A model generated the notes under the pieces. It saw only the letters and a program-made list of their open reading frames with translations, ran no database searches and was not told the DNA's origin. DNA of 64,000 nucleotides from Tubiluchus corallicola (Eukaryota; Priapulida; Priapulimorpha; Priapulimorphida; Tubiluchidae). Below, in pieces: positions 38,501 to 47,201 of the stretch. Position numbers and translations under genes: made by a program. Every line of letters starts with the position of its first letter. Positions within the stretch are counted from its first letter, which is position 1. The DNA lies in assembly GCA_030141605.1 (NCBI GenBank), contig JAQGDQ010000211.1:317533-381532 (forward strand), in the 5' to 3' direction.

Positions 38501-38565
38501 TTTACGCTGTTTTCCATGATTTTCAGGTAATGCCGGAACTTACAGAGTTGATTGACAAGAAATGA
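23555..38565 (+). CDS. ETFA: ETFA: electron transfer flavoprotein alpha subunit, 10 coding exons, 334 aa
   Basis: The mitochondrial-matrix alpha subunit of ETF pairs with ETFB, binds FAD, takes electrons from acyl-CoA and related dehydrogenases and passes them to ETF-QO. Coding exons: 23555-23590, 24552-24701, 26916-26997, 27977-28059, 29753-29852, 32857-32967, 33701-33789, 34747-34914, 37600-37746, 38527-38565. They total 1,005 nt, join in one frame, and every intron is GT-AG. Residues 1 to about 30 are Arg-rich and lack acidic residues, as expected for a mitochondrial presequence. The mature part starts near [11 protein letters not shown]-domain residues Ser249, Arg250, Thr267 and His287 lie in [19 protein letters not shown] and [10 protein letters not shown], matching human Ser248, Arg249, Thr266 and His286. 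Length is one residue more than human. The first exon is the least certain; it is supported by phase and presequence character. The gene looks intact. Confidence 0.96.
24552..24701 (+). CDS. ETFA: ETFA exon 2 (residues 13-62)
   Basis: Acceptor TTTCAG, donor TCG|GTAAAT. Encodes the end of the presequence and the start of the mature protein: [20 protein letters not shown] and, after a short stretch, VTCLVAGTK. Confidence 0.95.
24750..24805 (+). repeat. (TAAG)n/(TCAG)n tetranucleotide tract
   Basis: Short tract directly after ETFA exon 2, adjoining a minus-strand retroelement 3' end (24806-25000) that shares GGTGGCTGA and GATAAC motifs with a plus-strand copy at 25,856-25,975. Confidence 0.7.
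25840..25980 (+). mobile_element. Retroelement 3' end with AATTGAATTG tail
   Basis: GGTGGCTGACTAGATAACC, later AATAAATAAATTGAATTGAA, facing a related 3' end at 24,806-25,000. No coding part recognised. Confidence 0.45.
26916..26997 (+). CDS. ETFA: ETFA exon 3 (residues 63-90, split codon)
   Basis: Acceptor TTTGTAG, donor CCAG|GTAAGA. Encodes [17 protein letters not shown]. It ends one base into a Glu codon completed by exon 4. Confidence 0.95.
27370..27815 (+). repeat. 44-bp minisatellite in ETFA intron 3
   Basis: About ten units (core ACTCAGTGGTGCACACGAGT), starting after a purine-rich tract at 27,060-27,350. Confidence 0.85.
27977..28059 (+). CDS. ETFA: ETFA exon 4 (residues 90-117)
   Basis: Acceptor TTTGCAG, donor AAA|GTAAGC. 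Encodes [20 protein letters not shown] and GASAFGK, the conserved middle of domain I. Confidence 0.96.
28150..28770 (+). repeat. 54/68-bp minisatellite in ETFA intron 4
   Basis: Units with core AAGTGTTGCCATGTCACACT come in two lengths, 54 and 68 bp, differing by a 14-bp ATTTTTCTTGAATT-type insert. About ten units. Confidence 0.85.
28988..29627 (-). mobile_element. MITE family A, copy 2, in ETFA intron 4
   Basis: Reverse complement of the 3054-3730 element. The right end TTTTCTTGTGCT-TTAA is clear; the left end is eroded (GATAAGAAAAGTGG). Unexpanded. Confidence 0.75.
29753..29852 (+). CDS. ETFA: ETFA exon 5 (residues 118-151, split codon)
   Basis: Acceptor TTTTAG, donor CTG|GTAAGT. Encodes [19 protein letters not shown] and TFTRTIYAG, matching LLPRVAAKLEVAPISDI and TFVRTIYAG of human ETFA. 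Confidence 0.96.
29938..30000 (+). mobile_element. hAT-like terminal fragment
   Basis: CTAGGGATGCCCTGAATCC followed by GGTTCCAGTTCCCG subrepeats resembles hAT termini. Only one end is seen. Confidence 0.3.
31480..31575 (-). mobile_element. tRNA-like SINE head fragment
   Basis: Minus strand has GGTTCAAAACC (B box) about 50 bp after an A-box-like stretch. Weak, body not defined. Confidence 0.3.
31962..32800 (-). mobile_element. MITE family A, copy 3, with 56-bp minisatellite, ETFA intron 5
   Basis: The left end AAAGGGCAAGAAAAGTG matches the family terminus. The body follows the family consensus until 32279-32725, where about eight 56-bp units (GGTTGTGCCCAACGGTCACC core) replace a segment present once in plain copies. 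The right end decays after 32770. Confidence 0.75.
32857..32967 (+). CDS. ETFA: ETFA exon 6 (residues 151-188, split codon)
   Basis: Acceptor TTCCAG, donor ATG|GTACGT. Encodes [20 protein letters not shown], followed by an Ala/Glu-rich linker equivalent to the variable part of human ETFA. Confidence 0.95.
33701..33789 (+). CDS. ETFA: ETFA exon 7 (residues 188-217)
   Basis: Acceptor ACTTTAG, donor AAG|GTAGGT. Encodes the linker and [14 protein letters not shown], matching [14 protein letters not shown]. Confidence 0.95.
33857..34499 (+). mobile_element. MITE family D, copy 1, in ETFA intron 7
   Basis: Imperfect ~40-bp terminal inverted repeats beginning GTGTGCTTGCA, followed by CAAAACC and TAAGT-GGCA. 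The same ~600-bp sequence recurs at 39136-39745 (reverse) and 58096-58690 (same orientation). Target duplication not resolved. Confidence 0.75.
34500..34672 (+). repeat. 22-bp minisatellite before ETFA exon 8
   Basis: About seven units of TTGTTGGACATTGTCTTAAA-TA, beginning at the right end of MITE D copy 1. Confidence 0.85.
34747..34914 (+). CDS. ETFA: ETFA exon 8, FAD-binding domain (residues 218-273)
   Basis: Acceptor TTTGCAG, donor CCG|GTGAGT. Encodes [29 protein letters not shown] and GQTGKIVAP. Ser249, Arg250 and Thr267 are the expected flavin contacts. Confidence 0.97.
35090..36929 (+). mobile_element. MITE family C, copy 1, with 41-bp minisatellite, ETFA intron 8
   Basis: Ends CAGTCAACCTTGGATGTAAGG and TACCCGAGGTTGACTG are inverted repeats of Tc1/mariner-pogo style. 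Inside, 35159-36515 holds about 33 units of 41 bp (core GAGTCAGACCGAGGGTGCAT), a segment present once in the copy at 57329-57805. Confidence 0.8.
37098..37370. repeat. 14-bp perfect inverted repeats around the tRNA-like sequence
   Basis: ATGACTGTGAATGC at 37098-37111 and its exact reverse complement at 37357-37370. Confidence 0.75.
37195..37267 (+). tRNA. tRNA-Lys(TTT)-like sequence, possible SINE head
   Basis: 73 nt fold as a cloverleaf. Acceptor GAACTAA pairs with TTGGTTC, D-stem GCTC with GAGC, the anticodon loop is GTTTTAG (TTT), and the T-arm is TTGGG-TTCAAGT-CTCGA. The anticodon stem has one mismatch and the A box is altered. A TTTTT run follows at about 37271. Could be a decayed tRNA-Lys gene or a tRNA-derived SINE. 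Confidence 0.5.
37380..37590 (+). repeat. 30-bp minisatellite abutting ETFA exon 9
   Basis: Seven units of TATTAACGAAAAATCAATAA-type sequence end about 10 bp before the exon 9 acceptor. Most units carry TATTAAC, close to the branch-point consensus. Confidence 0.88.
37600..37746 (+). CDS. ETFA: ETFA exon 9, FAD-binding domain (residues 274-322)
   Basis: Acceptor GTGCAG, donor AAA|GTGAGT. Encodes [18 protein letters not shown] and [16 protein letters not shown]. The acceptor is preceded directly by a 30-bp tandem array. Confidence 0.97.
38527..38565 (+). CDS. ETFA: ETFA exon 10 (residues 323-334 and stop)
   Basis: Acceptor TTTTCAG, then [12 protein letters not shown] and TGA, matching VVPEMTEILKKK at the human C-terminus. 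Confidence 0.95.
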   Translation, partial: VMPELTELIDKK

Positions 38566-38861
38566 TGACACGGAACTGATAGAAAAACAATCTTATGGCT
38601 CTCCTACCGTGACTGATGGCTTCGTTTTGAACATCATGACATATTTCTAAAACTTGGCTTCTCAGTTGACAATCGTGTTTACAGTAGCGGTGTTGTTTTA
38701 GCAAATTCCAATGTGATAAGAAATTACGAGTAAATCATGGGATGATAATGAGATGATGCAGACATTTTCCAAGTTCATGGCCTGTAATACGTTTAGCTTA
38801 ATCGGCAGTAATTCTCAAAACTTGATAATTTTGCATGATTTACAGGATGGGGAATATTTTA

Positions 38862-38867
38862 AATAAA
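38862..38867 (+). terminator. Poly(A) signal of ETFA
   Basis: AATAAA lies about 300 bp after the ETFA stop, implying a short 3' UTR. Confidence 0.55.
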
Positions 38868-39135
38868 CTTGTTAAGTTGTATCAGTTTGTTTCTTTTTTC
38901 TGTAACAATTTTTGTTGTTTTTATAGCTACTAATATGACAAAGACAATACGTTTCTTCTTTACAGCTTGCAAAGTTTGTTGAGGTGATGTCGCTCATTGA
39001 AAAGTATCAGTTGCTTTGGGTATGGTACCCTGAATGTTGTAGATAATCAGGGACTGATAATAGCATGTTGTAGTTTAAACAGGACTTAATTTTAAACTAT
39101 AAGAATCTAATGTATAAAATACTGAAAGAGAACAT

Positions 39136-39745
39136 GTGTGCTTGTATAGCAAAATCATCCATAAGTCGGCAATTAACGTTTTCTAGTTATTCACATATCC
39201 TGAATCTCCATTTCATGAGGATCATTTTGATACCAAGTTCATCACTCTATGTTATTTCTAAGCTGAGGTAATCCACGTTGAAGTTGAGGTGCAGGCTGCA
39301 CACTGAAAAACATAATCTTGAGAAAATCGCTGTTAAAGTCAGCCGTTGTTTTTTGTTGCATCTCTACAAAACACTTGGGAACCGTACGAAAGTGTGGTTG
39401 CTATGGACTATGGACTTTACAAGAGCACATGGAAGTTACGTTTAAATCCTGTAGATGGCTCTTCCAGACAAATATCTGGGCTTATCAACAGAAAAGAACT
39501 CAAAAAAATGACTGCTTCCAACAGTTGCTATCCGAGCTTGAAAATACAAACTTTTTTACAATTGCAGTACTAGTTTCTAGCTATAAAAGTGGTTAAAGGG
39601 TTAGAAAATTAGACTTTTGTATTTTTTAACATTTTCTGAATAATTTGATGCTATATAAAAGACCAATATCCTTAGCATTTGTTTTTATAACAAGAAATTG
39701 ACATTTGACCAAACTTTTGGTGCATTCTACTTTGAAGCATCATGA
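39136..39745 (-). mobile_element. MITE family D, copy 2, truncated
   Basis: Reverse-complement copy of 33857-34499. One end is intact (GTGTGCTTGTATAGCAAAATC); the other stops near GCATCATGATGTA before the second terminal repeat. Confidence 0.7.
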
Positions 39746-40603
39746 TGTAAGCATACATTTCTTTAAGACTGACGTAAGAGAGAATTATTACCACGGAAGT
39801 TTGATTTCACGTTCAAGCCCTGCTACGAGCAATTTGCTATTCTCTAGATATAGTCTAACAGCACCTGCATCTCGATACCACGTCGCACAAGAAATAGGTG
39901 CTGTACCTGTCAGTTCGTTTCTGACGTAGCACACATTTGTGATGAAATCACATGACAGGACTAAACTTAAAATTTTAATTTTTAAATGTAAATTTGCCGA
40001 GTCTTTGTATATCAGAGTCAACGTTGTACACTAGCACCATATTTAAATTTCTGCTTTTACAAACGTGCAAAATGCTTGTGGAATGTTTGTCGTCAAAATG
40101 TATATTCTGACGTCATCACTAGCTGGGCTTCCTGGCCATTAGTTAAGTTTTTAACTTTTTATGTAATAATCGGAAACAGTTTGGCATTATTAAAGGTGTT
40201 CACATGTATACTTTATACTTTCACTGCATTTAATTATAAAACAGGTTGTGAAACATTATCCTGTTTTCCTTTAAAAAACGCATAAGAAACATTATAGGTC
40301 GTAGAAAAATAGCAGTTTATTCAGTCACAGGTATTCTCATGAAAAATAAGCGAAACATCACAAGTTTTTTGAAACAAACGGCGTCAGAAGTAAGAAAGTA
40401 GTAAACAAATTCACCAACCTAAGTATCTTTTACCAACATCACGTAAATAACAGTGGCTGATCCAGATAGAGCATGCACTTAATGAACTTGTACAAAAGTA
40501 TTTATCACATATAACTTCAAGTCATGGAACACAGATTAGCTTATTTACAAAAACAGTCGTACCTCTTTATGCTGCCTACTTTGAGACTGCAACAAAAACA
40601 TCG

Positions 40604-41438
40604 TTAAAGCAAAGAACAAGTCACTCAGTATGTCGGGTTTATTTTACTGTTATCACTTAAACTGTTTGTGGTGTGCTAAACGAAAGAACAAGTCACTCAG
40701 TATGTCGGGTTTATTTTGCTGTTATCACTTAAACCGTTTGTTGTGTGCTAAAGGAAAGAACAAGTCACTCAGAATGTCGGGTTTATTTTACTGTTATCAC
40801 TTAAACTGTTTGTGGTGTGCTAAAGGAAAGAACAAGTCACTCAACACGTTGGGTTTATTTTACTGCTATCACTTAAACTGTTTGTGGTGTGCTAGAGGAA
40901 AGAACAAGTCACTCACCATGTTGGGTTTATTTTACTGTTATCACTTAAACTTAAAAAGATAGAACAAAAAAATTTGCATAAAACTATCTGTGAAACATAT
41001 AGCTAATTTATACTACCACTGAATAGAAATTTACATTCACTTGAAAATTATGTCATAACTGGGAGACTTCGTGACTTTTCATAAGCACATCGTGCCTTTC
41101 CGTGAACGTGCGCTGCTTAAACTAATTCAAACTTCTGCAGCTTACCTAATGTTCATGCAGAAACAACACAAAATTAGTTATCTAATTTTTTTGTAAAATG
41201 TACTATACTTTTGACAGAAATCGACAGTGCGCTACTTTACTACAAGACGAATGACATCATTGGTGGAACAATGGGCATTGAAAATGGGAGCGCTCAAGCA
41301 TGAAGTGATCACGACTTTAAAGGTGATTTTACTAGTGACACGAGGCGCTTATTGCAGTTTTATTACTAAGTCCTTCTGACATTTTTTGCAAATATTCAAA
41401 TAAGCCTGACTTTCCAGAAGAGTTGACCTTTCCTTTAA
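40604..41438 (+). mobile_element. MITE family B, copy 1, with 72-bp minisatellite
   Basis: Ends TTAA-AGCAAAGAACAAGTC and GTTGACCTTTCCT-TTAA (imperfect inverted repeats, TTAA duplications). The first 72 bp, including the terminal repeat, are present five times at 40617-40950; the body after that matches 56386-56933. Lies between ETFA and MYDGF. Confidence 0.8.
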
Positions 41439-42029
41439 GTGAGCTTGGTATTATAACGAGGTCGCAAGCCTTTGGAAACACAGACATTTTGTTTTGTCAA
41501 AATAATGTGTGTTAAGCATTATAAAGAAGGCATTATAATGAAGCTTGACTGTAATAGCTAGAAAACTCAGCTCACCGAATTGTAAAATTACAGGGAAACA
41601 ACGAATTGACAAGCAAAAATTGCACACTAAACATTTACTAAACAAACCCAACACTAAATTAAACTATTATCTTACAAAATGGAAATTTTTGTCGCAAAAT
41701 ACAACGTAAGCTGTTAGGTGGGTCCCATACTTTCACATAAAAATAACCCTTGCTAATGCCTGAACACTAAGTCGCACCGTTTGTATTCCAAAGTCACGGT
41801 AAATTGCGACTAATTACATAAGTCTGAAGACTATCGTCCATTTGTCCCCATTTAGATATGATAAGTCGTGAAGCCTACAATTTTAGACTTACTCATACGT
41901 TAACGAAGTGAAAATTTCTGCCTCTAAAACTGTAGATCATTTAGAAACGAAACAAAATGCAACTAAATAATGGGAGTTTAAAAATTCATACACTTTTAGC
42001 AAAAATCTCAATTGTTTACACAGCTATCA

Positions 42030-42280
42030 TGACGGAACAAATTGATACTTCGCACACACGTGTGACCGAGCGAATCCACACTTCGCACACACGTATGACG
42101 GAACAAATCCACACTTCGCACACACGTATGACGGAACAAATCAACACTTCACACACATGTACGACCGAGCGAATCCACACTTTGCACACATATATGACGG
42201 AACAAATCCACACTTTGCAAGCACATATGACCGAGTGAATTCACACTTCGCACACACGCATGACCGAACGAATCCAGGTA
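42030..42280 (+). repeat. 33-bp minisatellite
   Basis: About seven units with core ATGACGGAACAAATCCACAC. Because 33 is a multiple of 3, it leaves a repeated open frame; not a gene. Just downstream at 42,318 are two CCCTAA units, too few to be telomeric. Confidence 0.85.
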
Positions 42281-42985
42281 ATAAAGTCAAATAAAAGTCA
42301 CGGAAAAAAAGAAATAACCCTAACCCTAAACCTAGCCAAAATTACTTGTCGCTTTTCCCGTGACTTTTTTCCTAGTCAAAGTTGTGACTTTTTCCCTGTA
42401 ACTTTATTACCATCCATCAACCCAACACACGAGTCACACGTCAGGTTGACAGACCGACACAGTTACTACTTAAAAATACACGAAAGCGTCAACCTTTAGG
42501 AATCAACACGTTTATCTCTGCAATTACTCGACGATCGTCTACACTTAATAAACATGTTAATTACTACTTGGTATGAAATACCCTTAATCGGTAAGAGTGC
42601 CTAAAAAATTGTACCCTTGCTTTTGAAATTACTTTCGATAGATCCGGTTCACCGTTTTAAGAAAACAACATGCCTTACATTGTGTATAAAAATCTATTAA
42701 CGTGCTAAATTTTCAGGGTCATTTTTGCAACAGTATCTCATTTAACCAACTGCATTAAAATTAAATTACAGTAAGACTAATTTCCCGCACTATCGGGGAA
42801 CCGGTTTCACAAAGCTGTCGCTAAGTTACTAACATTATTATTACATTCGCTAAACTATCAATAACGACGTAGTTAACTTAGCGACAGCGTTACGAAACCG
42901 AGCCCTGGTCTAAACCCAGTTCAAATCACAATACAGTCTGCTAGCCCAGTTCTTGGCACAGGGTGAAGAAGGGACAGTGCTAGTA

Positions 42986-43062
42986 TCACAGTTCTGTCTT
43001 ACTCCTAACGCCGGTCAATAATATAGAACCAAGGCTGTTTTTGAATCCATCTGTATTTTTCA
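42986..43062 (-). CDS. MYDGF: MYDGF exon 5 (residues 138-162, KTEL end)
   Basis: The acceptor has a T-rich tract ending TTCTAG. The exon encodes VKNTDGFKNSLGSILLTGV, then RSKTEL and TGA. The phase fits exon 4, and the KTEL end corresponds to the RTEL retrieval signal, which supports this as the last exon. Confidence 0.87.
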
Positions 43063-46000
43063 CTAGAAAAAAGAACAAAGATGTCATTGGTACACAAGCT
43101 GATAAAGCGCATAGTCATGAAGCGTTCTCTGTTAATATCAATAAACAAACTTTTTCTTGTTGCCTAAAGGAGAAGAAATGGTAATTTTAAAATATACTAC
43201 AAAAGTTTCCATACAAACTTACCTTACTCAGTATTACACTTACCTGTTTGAAAGACTTATGTAATTGAAAAAGAAAAATTTTAATACTTTCAAATGTTCA
43301 TGCCACCAGGTAAAATGGCGCAGACTCACCATCCCAGTGTGCACCACTGATTCGCCATCCCAGTGTGCATCACTGATTCGCCATCCCAGTGTGCACCACT
43401 GATTCGCCATCCCAGTGTGCACCACTGATTCGCCATCCCAGTGTGCATCACTGATTCACCATCCCAGTGTGCACCACTGATTCACCATCCCAGTGTGCAC
43501 CACTGATTCACCATCCGTGTACATCACTGATTCGCTATCCCAGTGTGCACCACTGATTCACCATCCCAGTGTGCATCACTGATTCACCATCCCAGTGGGC
43601 ACCACTGATTCACCAACAGCACTACATCACCATCCCAGTGTGCACCACTGATTCGCCATCCAAGTGTGCACCACTGATTCGCCATCCAAATGTGCACCAC
43701 TGATTCACCATCCCAGTGTGCATCACTGATTCACCATCCCAGTGGGCACCACTGATTCACCAACAGCACTACATCACCATCCCAGTGTGCACCACTGATT
43801 CACCAAAAATTATTTAACTATTCCTTTTCACAACATAATGTAATTTAAACTCTTGTTTATTTAGCGAAGAGCGCTGCTGCAAATGTTCTGTCTTCTTTTC
43901 AAATTTTATTCAATGTTATCTAAACTTATTACAAACGACTTAGCGAATTAATGACTGTGACTAACAGTCATCACAGGCGTTTCAATTTGCAAGTTTTTAT
44001 ACAGAGTTTCTGCTAACACAAGCCCTGTATGCAATAAGACAGCATGTAAGTCATGTAAGTTTCAAGGTGAATTTTTGAGCTAATTTGTGAGAATGTTTAT
44101 TCATAAGAAAAACAAGTAAGTGTTAGTGATTATTGGTGATTAAGCAGTGATAATGCAATTAATGAACCAGTAATTACTAATTATGAAATCAAACTTGTGC
44201 CGAAAGGAAAAAGATGTAAAAGGGCCAAAAATGAAACTGTTAACTGTTAAATTATCACCATTAAATGGAAACTATGAAATGAAAATGGGAACAGCTTACA
44301 ACATCTCATCTTTCCTCTCAATAAGTGTCATTGCATGAGTAAGAAACTATTACCAGCACTGTTTCGCATCAGTGCTGCCATCTACTAAAATTTTCAAACA
44401 CTATCAGAAGCTGGTGTATCTTTAAGAAATGTATAAATCATTAACCTGTGTTGTCTTCAATAGTGAATTCTGCCTCAGAAAGATCCGCAAAATTTTTTCC
44501 CTGAAAATGTAGGTCAAGTTACTACAGTGTATGTGTAACTGTAAATGGATATATGTGTTAAATGTCCTACAATAAATAACAAAAATTCTTCAAAAGAAAA
44601 CCGGATCCAATCTTAAATCATAGTTCAAAATAATCTACTCTATAAAAATATTAGTAGAGAACATACTACTTTTTCAAGGTTGAAAGAATAATTGCCACGG
44701 AAATGTAATTTCGCATTCTCACGGCTATTTATTCCCTGTTACATGCATTACTCCATTCCCTAGATAGATGGGCACTAGCGCCTGTATCTCCAAAACGCAT
44801 TGCATAAGAAACAGATGCTGTACATCTCAGTTCAGAGTTGTTTAGTTGAGATATCATCAGTGGCTCATCGCCGTTAATTAAGTTTTTAAGCTATTATTTC
44901 ATTATCAGAAAAACTTTGGTTAAAATTTCGTTAAAATGTATGCTTTTTACCATACTTTAAAATGGGGTGGGTTATGAAACATTTTAAACTACAAAAAACT
45001 TTCTGTTTTCATTATATTCACAACTTAAGCAAATCTAAGTTAAGATTCCGGACAAATCAGAGTTTGTTTTACTTTTCATAGGTATATTTACAGACATTAC
45101 GCATTGAGCCTAACATTTATCAATTATCCATCACGACTGATCAATAATTATGAATTATGAATTTATTCCACAGCAACCCGAACATACATACAAGTTGATA
45201 TTACATTGAAAAAAAGTAAATAAACTATGCGAGTTACTGTGTGGAGGAGGAAGGAGCATTGAGCCTTCGAGTCCTCCTCCAGATAAGTGAAACAATTGAC
45301 AATTAACATTACATTTTCAACAGTTATAACGTACATTAGAACAAAATAAGTTTTGTTAGTAACTTAAGATCAGGATGAGTAAAATTGCGAGTTAATTATA
45401 TCATTGTAGTAAGTAACTCTTTGATGCTTTTTTAAATTGATTAAGATTATGAGTTTTCATTTCACGCGGAATTGAAGACCATATTTTAATAGCATTATAT
45501 TTTGATGACTCTTTCGTTATATTTGTTTTTGGAAGAGGGAGTACATAGTTTCCGACTGAATATCTTGCGTAATAACCAATATGGTGGCGCCACCACATCT
45601 AAAGTGCACTTACCGTAACATCAGCTTGTTTAACTGTTGCACCTTCCATTGAGAGAGAGAATGTCATGAAAAAAAGGTAAGAGTTGCCGTCCGGTCGTTC
45701 AACATTACAGTGGAACCTCGTCTTGTCTGGTGTGTGTGACATCATAAACAACCATTTCTATTATAGTTAAACAATTCAATTCAATTCAATTTAGCTTTAT
45801 TTGCAGAAATACATACAATGTACATTGGCAAAGTAATACACGTTAAATACTGCATAATTTCGCTGTGTGCAAAGTTATATGTGAATTATAACAGAAATAT
45901 GTGAATTATGGTAGAATATGAGATATCCGAAAAATAGAGCATATGCTCTCTTCTCCAAAAATCTATTTCACTGTTTTTTTTCAAAAACTTTCCGACATTG

Positions 46001-47017
46001 CATCCCAAAATTCAGCACTCAACACTAGGTTTGTGACAAGAGTGGAATCTGTCTGATTATTAAGGATGAGCCACCAAACTGGCAGAAGTGTCTCAATGAA
46101 GTTCAAATGTATGTACATGCCCTCTAGCACCACAATGTGTGTGAGATGGAAACATTTTACTAACATCAATGTCATCAAAACTTTTCATTTCAGTCACACC
46201 ACGGTACTACAGCGCACGCTTACATGTTCGTTACATAAGTACTAAACAGATATAAATCATAATCACGCAATATTACCTCTTTTGTACCACCTTGTGCAGA
46301 GTAAGTGAACTTGCACTTCACACCTTCCTAGATGCAAAAAAAAACAATTTTAAAATTGTAAGACATAGTCACATAGAAACAACGTGAGGAAGATAGATAT
46401 TATTTGAATATTACAGGTCGATGTTGAGAGAACAGCCCTATTCGTCACAAAACATCAACATCTACAGTGTGTGACACTTTTTGCTGTGAATAAAGCTCAT
46501 TTCTAAAAATAAAATAAGATGAAATAAAATAAAACCCACTTTTAACTTTCTAGCATTTTGTTTTAACAGCAAGAGACCAAAAAAACATTTTGTAAATATT
46601 GCTTTTCCCTTAATCCAAAGGACGATGGGGGAAATTCATCCCTGTCCTACACTTTTCTGGAACCATAACTCACAAGGTTTAGGTTTAGACAAGGCCTAGT
46701 TCCAAAAATAATTATAAGTAGGCCATAGATTTAGTTAACATGCATGCACAGGTCCAACTCCCAAACCTCTAATTTTTAAAACCGGGTGCGAGACTTAAAT
46801 TCAGTGTGAACCCGTGCTACATGTATCCCACTGTATATTTTTAATGCATCGATACCTTTTCTTGTTCAAACGTATGCACTTCGCCACCAGGAAAGACATC
46901 AAAATCATCTGCTTCTTCTACAACTTCGTCGGAATTTATAATTTCATTACCTACAGCTGCAATAAAAAGGAATACGAGAAGTGTAAATAAAACATGCAAC
47001 AACGTGTAAGACGCCAT
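42986..47017 (-). CDS. MYDGF: MYDGF: myeloid-derived growth factor homologue, 5 exons, 162 aa
   Basis: MYDGF is a small ER-resident or secreted protein. In vertebrates it acts as a paracrine growth and cardioprotective factor; its role in invertebrates is unclear. Coding exons on the minus strand, in gene order: 47017-46856, 46327-46277, 45757-45614, 44500-44446, 43062-42986. They join in frame and every intron is GT-AG. Residues 1 to about 22 form a hydrophobic signal peptide, followed by an acidic linker. The family core is visible as FDVFPGGEVHTF, CKFTYSAQGGTKEKW and CNVERPDGNSYLFFMTFSL, matching human FDVRPGGVVHSF, CMFTYASQGGTNEQW and CTIWRPQGKSYLYFTQF. Cys59 and Cys88 occupy the positions of the conserved cysteine pair. 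The protein ends in KTEL, equivalent to human RTEL, an ER-retrieval signal. Human MYDGF is 173 aa. The gene is convergent with ETFA. The longest exon is 162 bp. Confidence 0.93.
43164..44100 (-). mobile_element. MITE family A, copy 4, with 26-bp minisatellite, MYDGF intron 4
   Basis: Starts with a TAAAGGAGAAGAAATGG terminus and follows the family consensus. The segment CATCCCAGTGTGCACCACTG is amplified into about 18 units of 26 bp (43327-43805), with one longer block (ACAGCACTACATCACC) duplicated. The expanded segment differs from the one in copy 3. Confidence 0.75.
44446..44500 (-). CDS. MYDGF: MYDGF exon 4 (residues 120-138, split codon)
   Basis: Acceptor TTTTCAG, donor ACAG|GTTAAT. Encodes GKNFADLSEAEFTIEDNT, aligning with DVPLKTEEFEVTKT of the human protein. 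Confidence 0.85.
45160..45598 (-). pseudogene. LINE 3' fragment in MYDGF intron 3
   Basis: 45598-45401 encodes KYNAIKIWSSIPREMKTHNL and ends SYLLQ, a LINE RT C-terminus. The 3' UTR ends in GGAATAAATTCATAATTCAT. It starts about 15 bp from the MYDGF exon 3 donor. Confidence 0.65.
45614..45757 (-). CDS. MYDGF: MYDGF exon 3 (residues 72-119)
   Basis: Starts AAATGG (Lys-Trp) after acceptor ATAATAG and ends at ACG|GTAAGT. Encodes KWLFMMSHTPDKTRFHCN and then the RPDGNSYLFFMTFSLSMEG stretch. Contains Cys88. LINE debris lies within about 25 bp of both splice sites. Confidence 0.92.
45765..45830 (-). mobile_element. Retroelement 3' end with (TTGAA)n tail
   Basis: Minus strand CTGCAAATAAAGCTAAATTG followed by three AATTG-type repeats, ending a few bases before the MYDGF exon 3 acceptor. 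Confidence 0.5.
46277..46327 (-). CDS. MYDGF: MYDGF exon 2 (residues 55-71)
   Basis: A 51-bp exon encoding EGVKCKFTYSAQGGTKE. The acceptor has a T-rich tract and CTAG; the donor is GAG|GTAATA. Contains Cys59. Confidence 0.93.
46856..47017 (-). CDS. MYDGF: MYDGF exon 1 (residues 1-54, signal peptide)
   Basis: ATG at 47017-47015 opens a signal peptide (MASYTLLHVLFTLLVFLFIA) followed by an acidic linker and FDVFPGGEVHTFEQEK. Donor AAG|GTATCG, phase 0. Confidence 0.92.
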
Positions 47018-47145
47018 TTATACTGTGCGCAAAATTTTTGACGACGAAACGCACCTTTCTTTCAAACGGTTCACACTGGCCTCTCTTAGCGAACAAAACC
47101 GCAAGTTTCAAAAATCAGATGAGCAACTATAGATTGGTTTGAACT

Positions 47146-47200
47146 AGGGGTGAGCAGCCAACTTTCGAGTTTGAGTGTTCAAATCGAATTATTACATTCT
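47146..47200 (+). mobile_element. Fragment related to the hAT-like MITE
   Basis: CTAGGGGTGAGCAGCC and the following TTCGAGTTTGAGTG resemble the left end of 17658-18045. No matching right end was found. Confidence 0.35.
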
Positions 47201-47201
47201 T

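Noticed and set aside
41890-41935. Alternative last exon for MYDGF (product ending SLTYE)
   Set aside because: The exon at 43062-42986 has the correct phase, better alignment and a KTEL end.
42318-42336. CCCTAACCCTAA telomere-like motif
   Set aside because: Only two full units; too short to mean anything.
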